A program made the position numbers and the translations under genes. From contig JAQTLR010000001.1 in the NCBI GenBank assembly GCA_028714815.1, forward strand, positions 62,001 to 126,000: 64,000 nt of DNA, read 5' to 3'. Positions 54,417-63,355 of this stretch are shown here, piece by piece (the stretch's first letter is position 1; the number at the start of each line of letters is the position of its first letter). Source of the DNA: Candidatus Altimarinota bacterium. Lineage in GTDB: Bacteria > Patescibacteriota > Gracilibacteria > BD1-5 > UBA2023. The notes under the pieces were generated by a model. The model did no database searches and was not told the DNA's origin. It saw only the letters and a program-made list of their open reading frames with translations.

Positions 54417-56222
54417 TTAATTTACATTGACGACAAACTTTCCCCGATACATCCCCATGGAGCAGGAAAACGGTATTTCCCCGCTTGCCGGTGCGACGAA
54501 TTCTATAACGTTCTCGCCTGATTGGAGCGATTTGGATATTCCGAGCGATGGAACGATGATCTGACTGGAACAAGAATACGGATCATTGCTGGTTATGATC
54601 CAACGGATCTTCTTGCCTGCGTCTATTGAAAGATTGTTCGGACTATATCCGGAACCATCCTGAGTCATCCGTACTTCCTGAACTTTAAGATTCGCCGTAT
54701 CTGCCGGTTGTGGTACTGTTGTGTTCGTGTTTGGTTGTACAGTTGGCCTATTTCATCCCATCATGGAGCATCCTCCGCCTGATCCTCCTCCACCACCGCA
54801 TCCTCCTCAGTTTCCTCCCATCATACTGCATCCGCCACCACGTACAGGAGTGTTTTGTGTCTGAGTGCTTGCAACATTACTGGTTGTTGAAACTTGCTTT
54901 CCATTTGAGTTGATTACGAACTTCCCCCGGTACATCCCCATGGAGCAGGAGAACGGTATTTCCCCGCTTGCCGGAGCAACAAACTCGATCACATTCTCTC
55001 CCGGTTGGAGGGATTTTGATATCCCGAGCGCCGGAACGACGATCTGACTCGCACAAGTATACGGATTCGTACTGGTAATAATCCAACGGATTTTTTTACC
55101 GGCATCAATGGAAATTGTATTCGGAGAATATCCGAAATCGCCTTGGGTCATTCGTACTTCTTGGACTTCGAGGTTCGCCGCGTCTATTTTTTGAGTACCT
55201 GTTCCAGAGGGAAGACTGAGTGAAAGAAGGGCATATCCATTATTGAAGTTAAAAACTCCAAGAATAAGAACAATAACCCCGGTGAACGTAAAGAATTTTT
55301 TCAGCCACTCGCCTTTGAGTACCGCCGAAACAAAACCAATAGAGAGAAGTCCCGGGACGGTTCCGAGAGCAAAAAGCATCATCGCGAGCGCTCCGGCCAC
55401 AAAACTTCCCGTACTTACGGCATACGCTTGCATAGCAAGCGTGAATCCGCAAGGCAAAAAGAAGGTTGCCGCTCAGGTGCTGAGAATCGATGTTTTCGAT
55501 GTTCCCTCGCCATCAACGTTCTGACCGAGAAATTTTGGTAATTTCAGGGAAAAACTTCCGAGTCTTGGGGAGAGATTCGTGAGATTGAGTCCGAGAAGGA
55601 GCATAACGACACCGACCAATGCTGTCGTAACTCAGAGGAAGAGGCTCGAAAAGTGGATAATCGATCCGAAGAGTCAGAGAATTCCCCCAAGAAGTCCGAA
55701 TCCGAGAATTCGCCCGAGATGGAAGTAGATGTGTGGAGAGAAACGTGTGGAAGTCGAGCTATTCGCATGTTCTTTGTTCCATTTCGCACTAATTCCGAGT
55801 ACAAGTCACCCGATGAGTGCCATACAGCTTGAAACTCCGGCCGTGAGCCCTATGAGGAAAGCGACTCCAAGCGTGGGCGACGAAGTGCTTCAAATGCTTC
55901 CAAAAGACCATCCGCTCGAACTCGCTACGATGTAGAGAATGAAAATGATTATTCCGGCAATCAGCACGTTCGAATAGTCTTCAATGTTCGTGCTGATCCA
56001 TGGCAGTTTTTTTGCCATTCAGATGCCATAACCGTTTTTCTTGATGATCGATTCGATCTGATCCGTGTTCGGCTCCGTTCCTTCGTATCCGATCTCGACA
56101 CGTCATTCCTTCTCAAATGCTTCAACTTTTGCGACGTTCGGTACTTTCTTGATAGCCTTTTCCAAGAGTATTTCACAGGACGTACAGTGCATCCCGGAGA
56201 CTGGAATAGTAATTTTTTTCAT
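54417..56222 (-). CDS. HMA - SafE/TauE-like membrane - double cupredoxin fusion
   Basis: This 601-residue fusion was broken by many UGA codons. Order: an HMA domain (MHCTSCEILLEKAIKK, residues 1-70); a six- or seven-helix membrane domain of the SafE/DsbD-like (UreH-type) group with CMALIG and LPCGFTLAMQAY; then two cupredoxin-like domains, nearly the same in sequence (DAGKKIRWIITS, then GEIPFSCSMGMYRGKFV) and joined by Gly/Cys/Met-rich linkers (GGGCSMMG). The close match of the two cupredoxins shows a recent internal duplication; each keeps CSMGMYRG with Cys and Met ligands. It would take up, move and bind copper at the membrane. Part of the Gly linker is itself UGA. Stop TAA. Confidence 0.85.
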
Positions 56223-56274
56223 AGATTTTTTTATTAGATAAATAAAGCGGGCACAAAAAATCCCCTAAAACTGA

Positions 56275-56307
56275 CAAGGATGATTTTTCGACGCGAAAAA
56301 TCCCTTG
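56275..56307. promoter_or_regulatory. Hairpin-forming inverted repeat inside the copper operon
   Basis: CAAGG-at-GATTTTTCG (56275-56290) pairs with CGAAAAATC-CCTTG (56294-56307) around ACG, with a 2-nt bulge. It sits in the longest gap of the operon (109 nt), between the secreted-protein gene and the HMA-SafE fusion. It may be an RNA stabiliser, a processing site or an operator. Confidence 0.5.
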
Positions 56308-56331
56308 AACAATAAGGAGATGGGAAGATAT

Positions 56332-56781
56332 TTAATCGAGGCGCTTTATGATTCCAACAAGACTGGAATAGCTTTGTTTATCAGGAGGCGGCGCGGTGGA
56401 AGGATGGCTATCGTAAGAGTTTGCGAGTGACTTAAAGTCCGTATCGGTGGGAACGGGATACGTTGTCGCTCAAAAGGACTTGACGGTCTTCTCGGAAGCT
56501 CATCGTTCCCACATCCCGATTTTTGAATGGGCTGTGTCTGAATTGCAACAACTCATTCCAGGAGAAGGTGTAGTGTTTTGGTGGTTGCAGGTCAAATCTA
56601 CTGAACCCGATTCGTCTTGAAATTCTGATGATGGCATCACTCAGGATGTCGAAACCATTTCGGAATACCCTGTGTCCCCAGAAGCGCCCATATCCATGCT
56701 CATCGGCGAAAACGCCAAAACATTCCCGCATATTGGCAGGGAGAAGGTTAGGGCGAGAAGGATGACGACGAATCGCTTCAT
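56332..56781 (-). CDS. Secreted Cys/Met/His protein of the copper operon
   Basis: This 149-residue protein has a signal peptide (MKRFVVILLALTFSLPICG) and a hydrophilic mature part with Met-rich start (SPMSMDMGASG) and a Cys cluster (LTCNHQNTTPSPGMSCCNSD). The C-terminal half is Pro/Ser/Thr-rich and probably unstructured. The second gene of the operon, 17 nt after CsoR, it is a good candidate for a small periplasmic copper-binding protein. UGA codons at 56641, 56500 and 56470 are Gly. I know no named family. Stop TAA. Confidence 0.65.
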
Positions 56782-56798
56782 TTGATAGAAGTAAAGGA

Positions 56799-57077
56799 CT
56801 AATTTCTTTGGGTTACACTCCATATCTGCATAACTTCCTCGGAAAACTCCGAGATTGCTTTCGGATCACCGGAACTAATTTTAGAAACTCAACAGGTTTG
56901 AAGATGATTTTCAAGAAGAGTCGCGTTTGCATTTCGCAGAAGTCCGATAGTGGCATTTATCTGTTGTGCAATATCAGCACAATACGATCCTTCGGTGAGC
57001 ATCTTTTCGATCTTATCAAGCATGCCTCGGGATTTTTTAACTCCCAAGAGTATTTTATCACGTTTCTCAGAAATCAT
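56799..57077 (-). CDS. csoR: CsoR-family copper-sensing repressor
   Basis: This 92-residue all-helical protein matches the CsoR/RcnR family: KILLGVKKSRGMLDKIEKML, then SYCADIAQQINATIGLLR and ATLLENHLQTC. The Cys-x-x-...His-x-x-x-Cys metal set (C in SYCADI, H and C in ENHLQTC) is that of Cu(I) sensors. CsoR represses copper-resistance genes and leaves the DNA when Cu(I) binds. It heads the minus-strand operon, so it should control itself and eleven downstream genes. The UGA at 56889-56891 after LQTC is Gly; the extra 30 residues complete the usual length. Start ATG 57075-57077, stop TAG 56799-56801. Confidence 0.9.
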
Positions 57078-57087
57078 ATTGCAAGTT

Positions 57088-57114
57088 ATTATACCAATAC
57101 CTTAGGTGGAGGTA
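57088..57114 (-). promoter_or_regulatory. Promoter and candidate CsoR operator
   Basis: On the minus strand TATAAT (57093-57088) lies 10 nt before the csoR ATG, giving a leader of about four bases. Just upstream TACCT and AGGTA (57114-57110 and 57102-57098) form an inverted repeat around CCACCTA, in the -35 region. G/C-rich TACC...GGTA repeats are the usual CsoR target. The -35 box is poor, as expected for a promoter held by a repressor. Confidence 0.55.
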
Positions 57115-57235
57115 GTATATGCTTTATGAAATGGAAGTCAAATGAAAAGAATTATTGAATAATACGATACGTCAATTGAAAATACGACATTTTTCAGTAT
57201 AGTCCAAGTATCCAAATATATACATAAAAACCAAA

Positions 57236-58516
57236 ATGATGTCACTATTGCAGACCATTCAATCCCTCCCATGATCCGTATTGCACCACTGGTGATACTG
57301 GATTGTTTTTGCTGCATCCGTTCTGGAAGCATCTCCGATATTCGGAACATTCGTCCCCGGACACACGATTGTTATTTTGTGAGGATTTCTCGCGAAACTG
57401 GGTATTCTTGATCTGTGAGATGTTCTGGTCATTTCCGCTTTATGAGCCATCCTTGGGGATTTCATCGGATATTTCATTGGGAGGAAATATGGTCACGATT
57501 TCATCGTGAAATATGGAAAGTATGTCTTTTTCAAAGAAGCATACTTTGAGAAAACCAAACGGCTTATCGCTCGTCATGCCGGAAAAACGATCATCGTAGG
57601 TCGTTTTAATCCGATTATGAGGGCATTCGTACCGTTTGTCTCCGGGTCATCTGGAATACATATCCTGAAATTTTCTCTTTACAACGTCATCGGTGGAGTC
57701 AGTTGGGCAATGTCCTCCGTCTTTATTGGTTTCATATTCGGGCAGAGTTACGAAATTGTCGCGAAATATATCGGAAGGTTCGTATCCGTTGCACTGATCG
57801 TAAGTATTATACTTGTTTTCTTTTACCGATTCATAAACAAGAGGAAACATATCTTCCTGAAATACCGACCGTACCTTCTGACCCTCAATATCGCATCTCT
57901 GTATCTTTTCTCCAAGATGTTGGAAGATGTTCTTGACAATGAACTCATTACCAAATGGGATATATGGGTACATCTCCATATTATATCGCTTTGGAATCCC
58001 CTATTGAATAGGGTGATGATTCCCGTATCGGATATAGGAAGTCCCATGGTTCTCGGGATGCTCTCGGTTTCGCTTTGTGCTTTCTTCGTCCACAAGAAAC
58101 GGTGGCAGGATTTCTCGGTGGTATCCACCAGTATGCTCGGAGGATGGATTTTGGAATACGTGATCAAAATACTCGTTCAAAGACCGAGACCGGAAGGTGC
58201 GTTGATAGCGATTCCTCTCGATTACAGTTTCCCGAGTGCCCATGCGACGATGGCGGTTATTTTCTTTTCACTCCTCATCTACCTATTCAAGGATACGATG
58301 CGAAACATGGTAATGAAGATCGTTTTCATTGCCTCTTGCATTACCTGATTCCTGCTTGTGGGATTCAGCAGGATATATCTCAATGTCCATTGGATCAGTG
58401 ATGTGTTTGCTGGAATCGGACTTGGGATGTTCTGGCTCACATTTACGCTACTAGCAATAAAAATTACGAAATCATTTCTACGAAAAAAGAAAGAAACAAA
58501 ACTACAAAAGCGGTAA
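57236..58516 (+). CDS. DedA-PAP2 fusion membrane protein
   Basis: This 426-residue protein joins two membrane domains. The N-terminal ~200 residues are DedA/SNARE-associated (EASPIFGTFVPGHTIVI, GDFIGYFIGRKYG and GRFNPIMRAFVPFVSG), a lipid-scramblase/flippase fold. The C-terminal ~200 residues are a PAP2 phosphatase with the three motifs KILVQRPRP, PSAHAT and SRIYLNVHWISD. Fusions like this are expected to move and dephosphorylate undecaprenyl or other phospholipids. Seven or more UGA codons in the first 80 residues and one at 58346-58348 are Gly. Start ATG 57236 or 57239. It is divergent from csoR. Stop TAA. Confidence 0.88.
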
Positions 58517-58529
58517 ATACTATTCGTCA

Positions 58530-58561
58530 CTTACATTCCACTTACAATCATTCCATATACT
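58530..58561 (+). promoter_or_regulatory. CTTACA direct-repeat promoter, site 1 (PAP2/two-component operon)
   Basis: CTTACA occurs at 58530-58535 and 58541-58546 (11-bp period), followed after exactly 9 nt by TATACT (58556-58561). There is no -35 box other than the second repeat. This is the geometry of an OmpR/PhoB-type activated promoter. The same layout recurs at 61116 and 61817. Confidence 0.75.
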
Positions 58562-58604
58562 ACGAATATTTGCTCGTATAACCCATAACCATCAAACCAT
58601 CAGC

Positions 58605-59198
58605 ATGTTCGCTCAACTCTTTGAACTTAACAAACAACTTTTCCTTACCCTGAATCAACTCGGAGACATCGGCATTATTCGCAACATTGTCTCCATATTC
58701 GCCGATGCCCCGATATTTCTCATCCCGCTCTTTCTCGTCGGTTTTTGGCTGTACTATACGAAGCAAAAAGACATTTCTGGGAAGGAACGATTACTCTCTG
58801 TATTTTACGCGACCGTTCTCGCCATCGTTTTTAATATCGTCATTCAAAAATTCGTCCATATCGACCGTCCCGCGGAGTTCGCGAGAAGTGCTGGGCATTT
58901 CCTTTTGAATCACATCCCAGATGCGTCATTCCCTTCGGATCATGCTTCGGTATGAGTCGCGTTTATCACCGCGCTCATGCTGTTCGGATATAAGACCATT
59001 GGATATATCGTGATTCCATTTTTTGTCATAATGTTCCTTTCTCGTGTGATTTGAGGCGTTCATTGGCCGCTTGATATCCTCGGAGGCACGATTGTTGGAG
59101 TTGTATCGGGATTCGCTATTGCCGCCATAAAAGAAAATCCATATATTGGAAAATGTAATCGTTTCATTATCGACACGGCACACTATTTCAAATTATAA
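58605..59198 (+). CDS. PAP2-family phosphatase (undecaprenyl-diphosphatase-like)
   Basis: This 197-residue membrane protein has the PAP2 motifs KFVHIDRPAEFA, PSDHAS and SRVIGGVHWPLD, in which the second Gly (59052-59054) is UGA, and four or five helices. It would remove phosphate from a lipid carrier, probably undecaprenyl diphosphate in wall synthesis. It is the first gene of an operon with the response regulator (6 nt gap) and kinase, so the kinase may sense envelope state. Stop TAA. Confidence 0.85.
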
Positions 59199-59204
59199 CA
59201 TCTC

Positions 59205-59879
59205 ATGAAAATACTCGTCGTCGAAGACAATCTCATCCTCGCAAAAAATATCGTAAAATATCTTTCTCTTCAAGGAATGAAGGCGGAATTTGTGCGGACT
59301 GGTGAAACGGCGCTTGAAAGGGTCGTAAACGAGAACTTTTCGCTCGTTCTTCTTGATCTGAATCTTCCGGGGATCGACGGTCTCGAAGTGCTGTCGAAAA
59401 TCCGCAAGGAATTGAAAAACGCGGTCTTCGTCATCATCCTCACCTCTTCGTCCACGAGCGAGGACATTATCCATGGACTTGAACTCGGAGCGGATGATTA
59501 CATCGCGAAGCCCTTCGATTACTCCGTACTTCTTGCACGAATAAATGCCGTTGTGCGCAGAAGTGCTTCGGATAAAGGTGATAGTATAGAGATTGATGAT
59601 ATCGTTGTGGATTTTTCACAGAAAAAGGTATGGAAAGCTGATAAAGAAGTTGTGCTGTCCAGTCTGGAATTCGAACTCCTCCAATATTTCGTCCGGAATC
59701 CGTGAAAAATCCTTTCCCGATCGGACATATACGAGAATGTCTGGGGAGAATTCGAGAGTTATATGTTCTCCCGAGTGGTCGATATCTATATTGGGTACCT
59801 TCGGAAAAAACTCGGAAAGGATTTCATCCTTACAAAGAAATGAGACGGTTACTATATAAAATCATCAAATCATGGATAA
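59205..59879 (+). CDS. OmpR/PhoB-family response regulator
   Basis: This 224-residue protein has a receiver domain (VVEDNLILA, phospho-acceptor Asp51 in VLLDLNLPG, TSSS, and KPFDYSVLL) and a C-terminal winged helix (VLSSLEFELLQYFVRNP-UGA-KILSRSDIYENVW, then FSRVVDIYIGYLRKKL). Two UGA codons in the winged helix, at 59703-59705 and 59841-59843 (LTKK-G-DGYYIK), are Gly; a standard reading would lose the DNA-binding domain. It overlaps the kinase start by 8 nt. It is the likely binder of the CTTACA direct repeats. Stop TAA. Confidence 0.93.
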
Positions 59880-61062
59880 ACACTTTATCATTCTTCGAAA
59901 GAAACTCTCAATCCTCGCGACAATCGTAGTATTCCTTATTACCTTGTGCGTGGGTATCGGATTCATTTCCTACCAATACTACCGAGGATATACGGATACT
60001 TCCCAGAAGACGAAAACATATCAGGCGGAAGTCCTAAAACTCGACCTTATCGGAAAGGATCCAGAACAACTCAAAGACGATCCGAAGTTTTCGGGTCTTT
60101 TCAAGAACTTCTTTCTCCTCCTCGACACAAGCGGAAGCATCCGATACAACCATTCTCCGTATCCAAGCGAAACGGAAGGACGGGAATTGGTTCGAACACT
60201 CAAAGAATGAGGGACTTTCGAGGATGACGGGTATATGTTTGCCCGATTCCCTTTAAGCGGAAAAGAAGAGTTGGTCTCCATTGTGTTTCTTCCGTATTCG
60301 GAGGGGGAATATGCGAAAGATGTGGCGGAATACGCTGGCTTTCTCGTCTTCCTGTCCCTCCTTATCTATCTTATACTATTCCGCCTTGTCGGTCATATTC
60401 TGAAACCGATTGAAGAGAATATGAAGACAATGAAATACTTCGTGAAAGTCGCGGGGCATGAACTGAAAACTCCGCTCGCATCCATTTTAAGTAGTGTCCA
60501 ACTTCTCTCCGAAACGAAGGTTTATGATGAAGAAACGGTGCATGATATAGAGAATGAGACTAAGAAAGCAGGGGAACTCATCGAAAGTCTTTCGGAACTT
60601 TCTAGTATGAGTGAACAAACACCCAAAGAGGAAATTTACATATCGGAAATTCTCTATGAAGTCTTGAAATATCTGGATTCTCAAATCAAGAAGAAACGGC
60701 TTGAAGTGAAGATGGAACTCATAGAGGATATAACTGTATGTGCGAACAGATATTACGTATTCATCCTCATATCGAATCTTCTTTCCAATGCCGTGAAATA
60801 CAATAATATTGGAGGTAAAATATGCATAGATATTGTTAATGGAAAACTTCATATCAAGGACACTGGTATCGGTATTGGGAAGAGCCAACTCTCTAAGATA
60901 TTCGATGCTTTCTATCGTGTATCATCCCATCGTGAACGCTCCGAAGGACTTGGGCTTGGATTGGCACTCGCAAAGAAAATCGTTGTACTGTATGGATGGG
61001 ATATTGTCGTTGTTTCCGAAGAGGGGAAATGATCTGAATTCGTTGTGAAATTCAACTCTTAA
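59872..61062 (+). CDS. Sensor histidine kinase
   Basis: This 396-residue protein has two membrane helices (about residues 14-34 and 155-175) bounding an extracytoplasmic sensor region, then a HisKA domain (AGHELKTPLAS, His about 196) and an ATPase domain with N box NLLSNAVKYN, G1 DTGIGI and G2 GLGLGLALAKKI. The sensor region has no named fold that I recognise. UGA at 60208-60210 and 61030-61032 is Gly; the latter adds the final strand. It overlaps the response-regulator gene (ATGGATAA), so the two are translated together. Stop TAA. Confidence 0.93.
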
Positions 61063-61115
61063 TATCCGCATCAGGAAAGGGGTAATCGTAAATAAAAGAA
61101 AAGAAAACAGCGAAA

Positions 61116-61147
61116 CTTACAGCCGACTTACAGTAGATGAATATATT
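61116..61147 (+). promoter_or_regulatory. CTTACA direct-repeat promoter, site 2 (PepSY gene)
   Basis: CTTACA occurs at 61116-61121 and 61127-61132 (11-bp period), then 9 nt, then TATATT (61142-61147). The geometry is identical to sites 1 and 3. The PepSY gene starts 59 nt downstream. Confidence 0.75.
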
Positions 61148-61206
61148 GGTCGTGTACCTAATGCATGAGGTATAACTTTATATAATTTATCATTTACTTT
61201 TCTTTT

Positions 61207-61710
61207 ATGAAAAATACAAACATTTACAAGGTCGCTCTCATAACGGGGGCAATGGCTGCGACTGGTTTCACTTTTGCTTCATATAGCGGAGCTATTACCT
61301 TACCAACACAAAGTACTCCTTCATATTCTCAGACTGCCATTGAGCAAAAGGATATGGGAAAGGAGACGAATAGTAAGGTGGTAAAACTTCCTGTCGGAGC
61401 GATCAGTGAAGATACTGCAAAAAAAGCAGTTCTTACTGCCAATCCACAAGCACAGATTGTCGGAGTCGAGACAGAAGATGAGAATGGAACTATTGCCTAC
61501 AACATCTCCCTGAAAGATGGGACCGATGTCAAAGTTGACGCAGTCAAGGGAACTATTCTTGCAACCGATAAACGGGGGAATGAAGGAGAAATTGATTCCG
61601 ATAAGGAGACAAATGATGATTCGGTTGTTAATTCCGACAAGGAGACAAAGGATGGTTCTTCTGAATCAGCTGAATCAGCGAATGATAGTGATTCACAAAA
61701 TGAGGACTAA
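61207..61710 (+). CDS. PepSY-domain secreted protein
   Basis: This 167-residue protein has a signal peptide (ALITGAMAATGFTFA), then a PepSY domain (ISEDTAKKAVLTANPQAQ, then AYNISLKDGTDVKVDAVKG), a small inhibitor or metal/protease-associated fold found outside the membrane. The C-terminal ~50 residues are acidic low-complexity (DSDKETND repeats, Ser/Asp/Glu), likely calcium- or cation-binding. It has no in-frame UGA. It has its own CTTACA promoter and a terminator, so it is a single-gene transcript, and a natural partner of envelope sensing by the upstream kinase. Stop TAA. Confidence 0.8.
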   Translation: MKNTNIYKVALITGAMAATGFTFASYSGAITLPTQSTPSYSQTAIEQKDMGKETNSKVVKLPVGAISEDTAKKAVLTANPQAQIVGVETEDENGTIAYNISLKDGTDVKVDAVKGTILATDKRGNEGEIDSDKETNDDSVVNSDKETKDGSSESAESANDSDSQNED

Positions 61711-61757
61711 TCTGGACTCTTAATGGAAGTGAAAAACAGGACATACACTCTCGTAAA

Positions 61758-61795
61758 ATCCCGACTGTCACTAAATGAGCCGTCGGGATTTTTTT
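61758..61795 (+). terminator. Rho-independent terminator after PepSY gene
   Basis: ATCCCGAC (61758-61765) and GTCGGGAT (61782-61789) form an 8-bp stem with a 16-nt loop, followed by TTTTTT. It separates the PepSY transcript from the next promoter 20-30 nt downstream. Confidence 0.8.
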
Positions 61796-61816
61796 ATTTA
61801 CATAAAACTCGTGAAA

Positions 61817-61848
61817 CTTACACACCACTTACAAGCAATTTGTATTCT
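61817..61848 (+). promoter_or_regulatory. CTTACA direct-repeat promoter, site 3 (lipoprotein/ABC operon)
   Basis: CTTACA occurs at 61817-61822 and 61828-61833 (11-bp period), then 9 nt, then TATTCT (61843-61848). The lipoprotein ATG is 44 nt downstream. Same geometry as sites 1 and 2. Confidence 0.75.
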
Positions 61849-61892
61849 ATTCCAGACAGCTTTAATTATTTTTACTTTTTTAATTCCCTTTT

Positions 61893-62600
61893 ATGAGAAA
61901 CTATAAAAATTTAATTCCGATATCTTTATTATTTTTCGCTATATTATGACTGGCGAGTTGCAATCAGAGTGTTGTATCAAATCCTTCTGGTAAGATTGAT
62001 ACTGGAAAAACTTCTTCTTCGACGAACAACGTCATTGTGAATAATAGCACAAATGCTACTGATTCTGATGGAGACTGAGTTCCGGACAATGCAGAAAAAT
62101 TACTTTGAACCGATCCGAACAATCCCGATACCGATGGTGATGGGCAAAATGATAAAATAGATACAAATCCGACTTTGGCTGAAAATTTCGTTCCTTCTGT
62201 GTGAATAGATGGACTGAAAATAAAGGAGATCCTCGTAGAAAATAACGTTGATCCTATTTCTAAAAAAATTGCATCCGATCATCTGGAAGTATCTTTGAAT
62301 AATACCAGTTCGAAAGAAATTAAAAACCTTACTGCTTATTATAAGCTATCTGATTTAAGCGGAAGTACAGTGCAATCCTTTATTGTTCCGCTGAAAAATT
62401 TTGTCTTAAAAGCAAATTCCACTGAAAATATACATATAGACATCAAAGACTGACTAAATCATTTCAGAGCGGATCCGAACAGTTTGTACTATCTTTCAAA
62501 AAATCCTCTGAAAGTGGATGTTACTGTCAATGCGGTATGATACAAGGCTGCAACACTCAGTATCAATAAAGATGCTGGATGAGCAGAACTTGCGGACTAA
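61893..62600 (+). CDS. Lipoprotein with thrombospondin type-3 calcium repeats
   Basis: The 235-residue frame contains about eight UGA codons. A signal peptide ends in a lipobox (LGLASC, Gly = UGA). Residues about 60-95 hold two or more calcium-binding type-3 repeats (DSDGDGVPDNAE and DTDGDGQNDKID), then a beta-rich C-terminal domain. It is the first gene of an operon with an ABC ATPase (26 nt gap) and permease, so it may be a surface or substrate-linked part of that transporter. Stop TAA. Confidence 0.75.
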
Positions 62601-62626
62601 TCTTTATTCACAAAAATATATTTCCT

Positions 62627-63355
62627 ATGAAAAAAATTATAGAGGTAAAATGATTATCAAAAGTATATGAAGATGGCTTCAAATCGCTTGATAATATCAA
62701 TTTTGATGTAATGGAAGGTGATATCTACGGTTTTTTGTGACATAATTGAGCGGGGAAAACAACAACTATAAACATACTTACCACTCTCTTAGAGCCGACA
62801 AGTTGAGATGCTTTCATTAACGGAAACGGGATCATAAAAGATTCGTTTGAGATTAAAAAAATAATCGGTTATTTGCCGGAAAACGTACAGATGTATTCGA
62901 ATTTTACCGTATATGAAAATCTGGAATATTTTGCAAAACTTTCTTGAATCGAAAAACCAAAAAAGAGAATCGATGAAGTTTTGAAATTTTTAGAAGTTGA
63001 TTATGCGGATAAGAAGGTTTGAGGATTATCAAAATGAATGAAACAACGGATCGGAATAGCCCAAGCGATCCTCCATGAACCGAAAGTACTTTTTCTGGAT
63101 GAACCAAATACCTGACTCGATCCCGTATGAATGAAACAGCTCAGAGATATAATTATCAAGTTGAACACAGAGAAGGGCATCACTATTTTTATGAATACGC
63201 ATTTATTGTCAGAAGTCTGAAAACTCTGTAATAGAGTTTGAATCCTGAATCAAGGAAAGATTATCTTTTCGTGAACGATAGAAGAATTAAAACAAAAGTA
63301 TCCAGATGATAATTCACTGGAAAATATTTACTTAAAGATAGAAAAAAATGGCTAA
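62627..63355 (+). CDS. ABC transporter ATP-binding protein
   Basis: This 242-residue cassette has Walker A FLGHNGAGKTTT, in which the first and second Gly are UGA (so the P-loop itself depends on the altered code), Q-loop region PENVQMYSNF, signature LSKGMKQR and Walker B VLFLDEPNTGLDP (an N replaces the usual T of DEPT). The H-loop is in NTHLLSE. It is of the DRA/NatA type that energises ABC-2 permeases. About twelve UGA codons interrupt it, one of the highest densities in the window. Start ATG 62627-62629; stop TAA overlaps the permease start. Confidence 0.9.
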
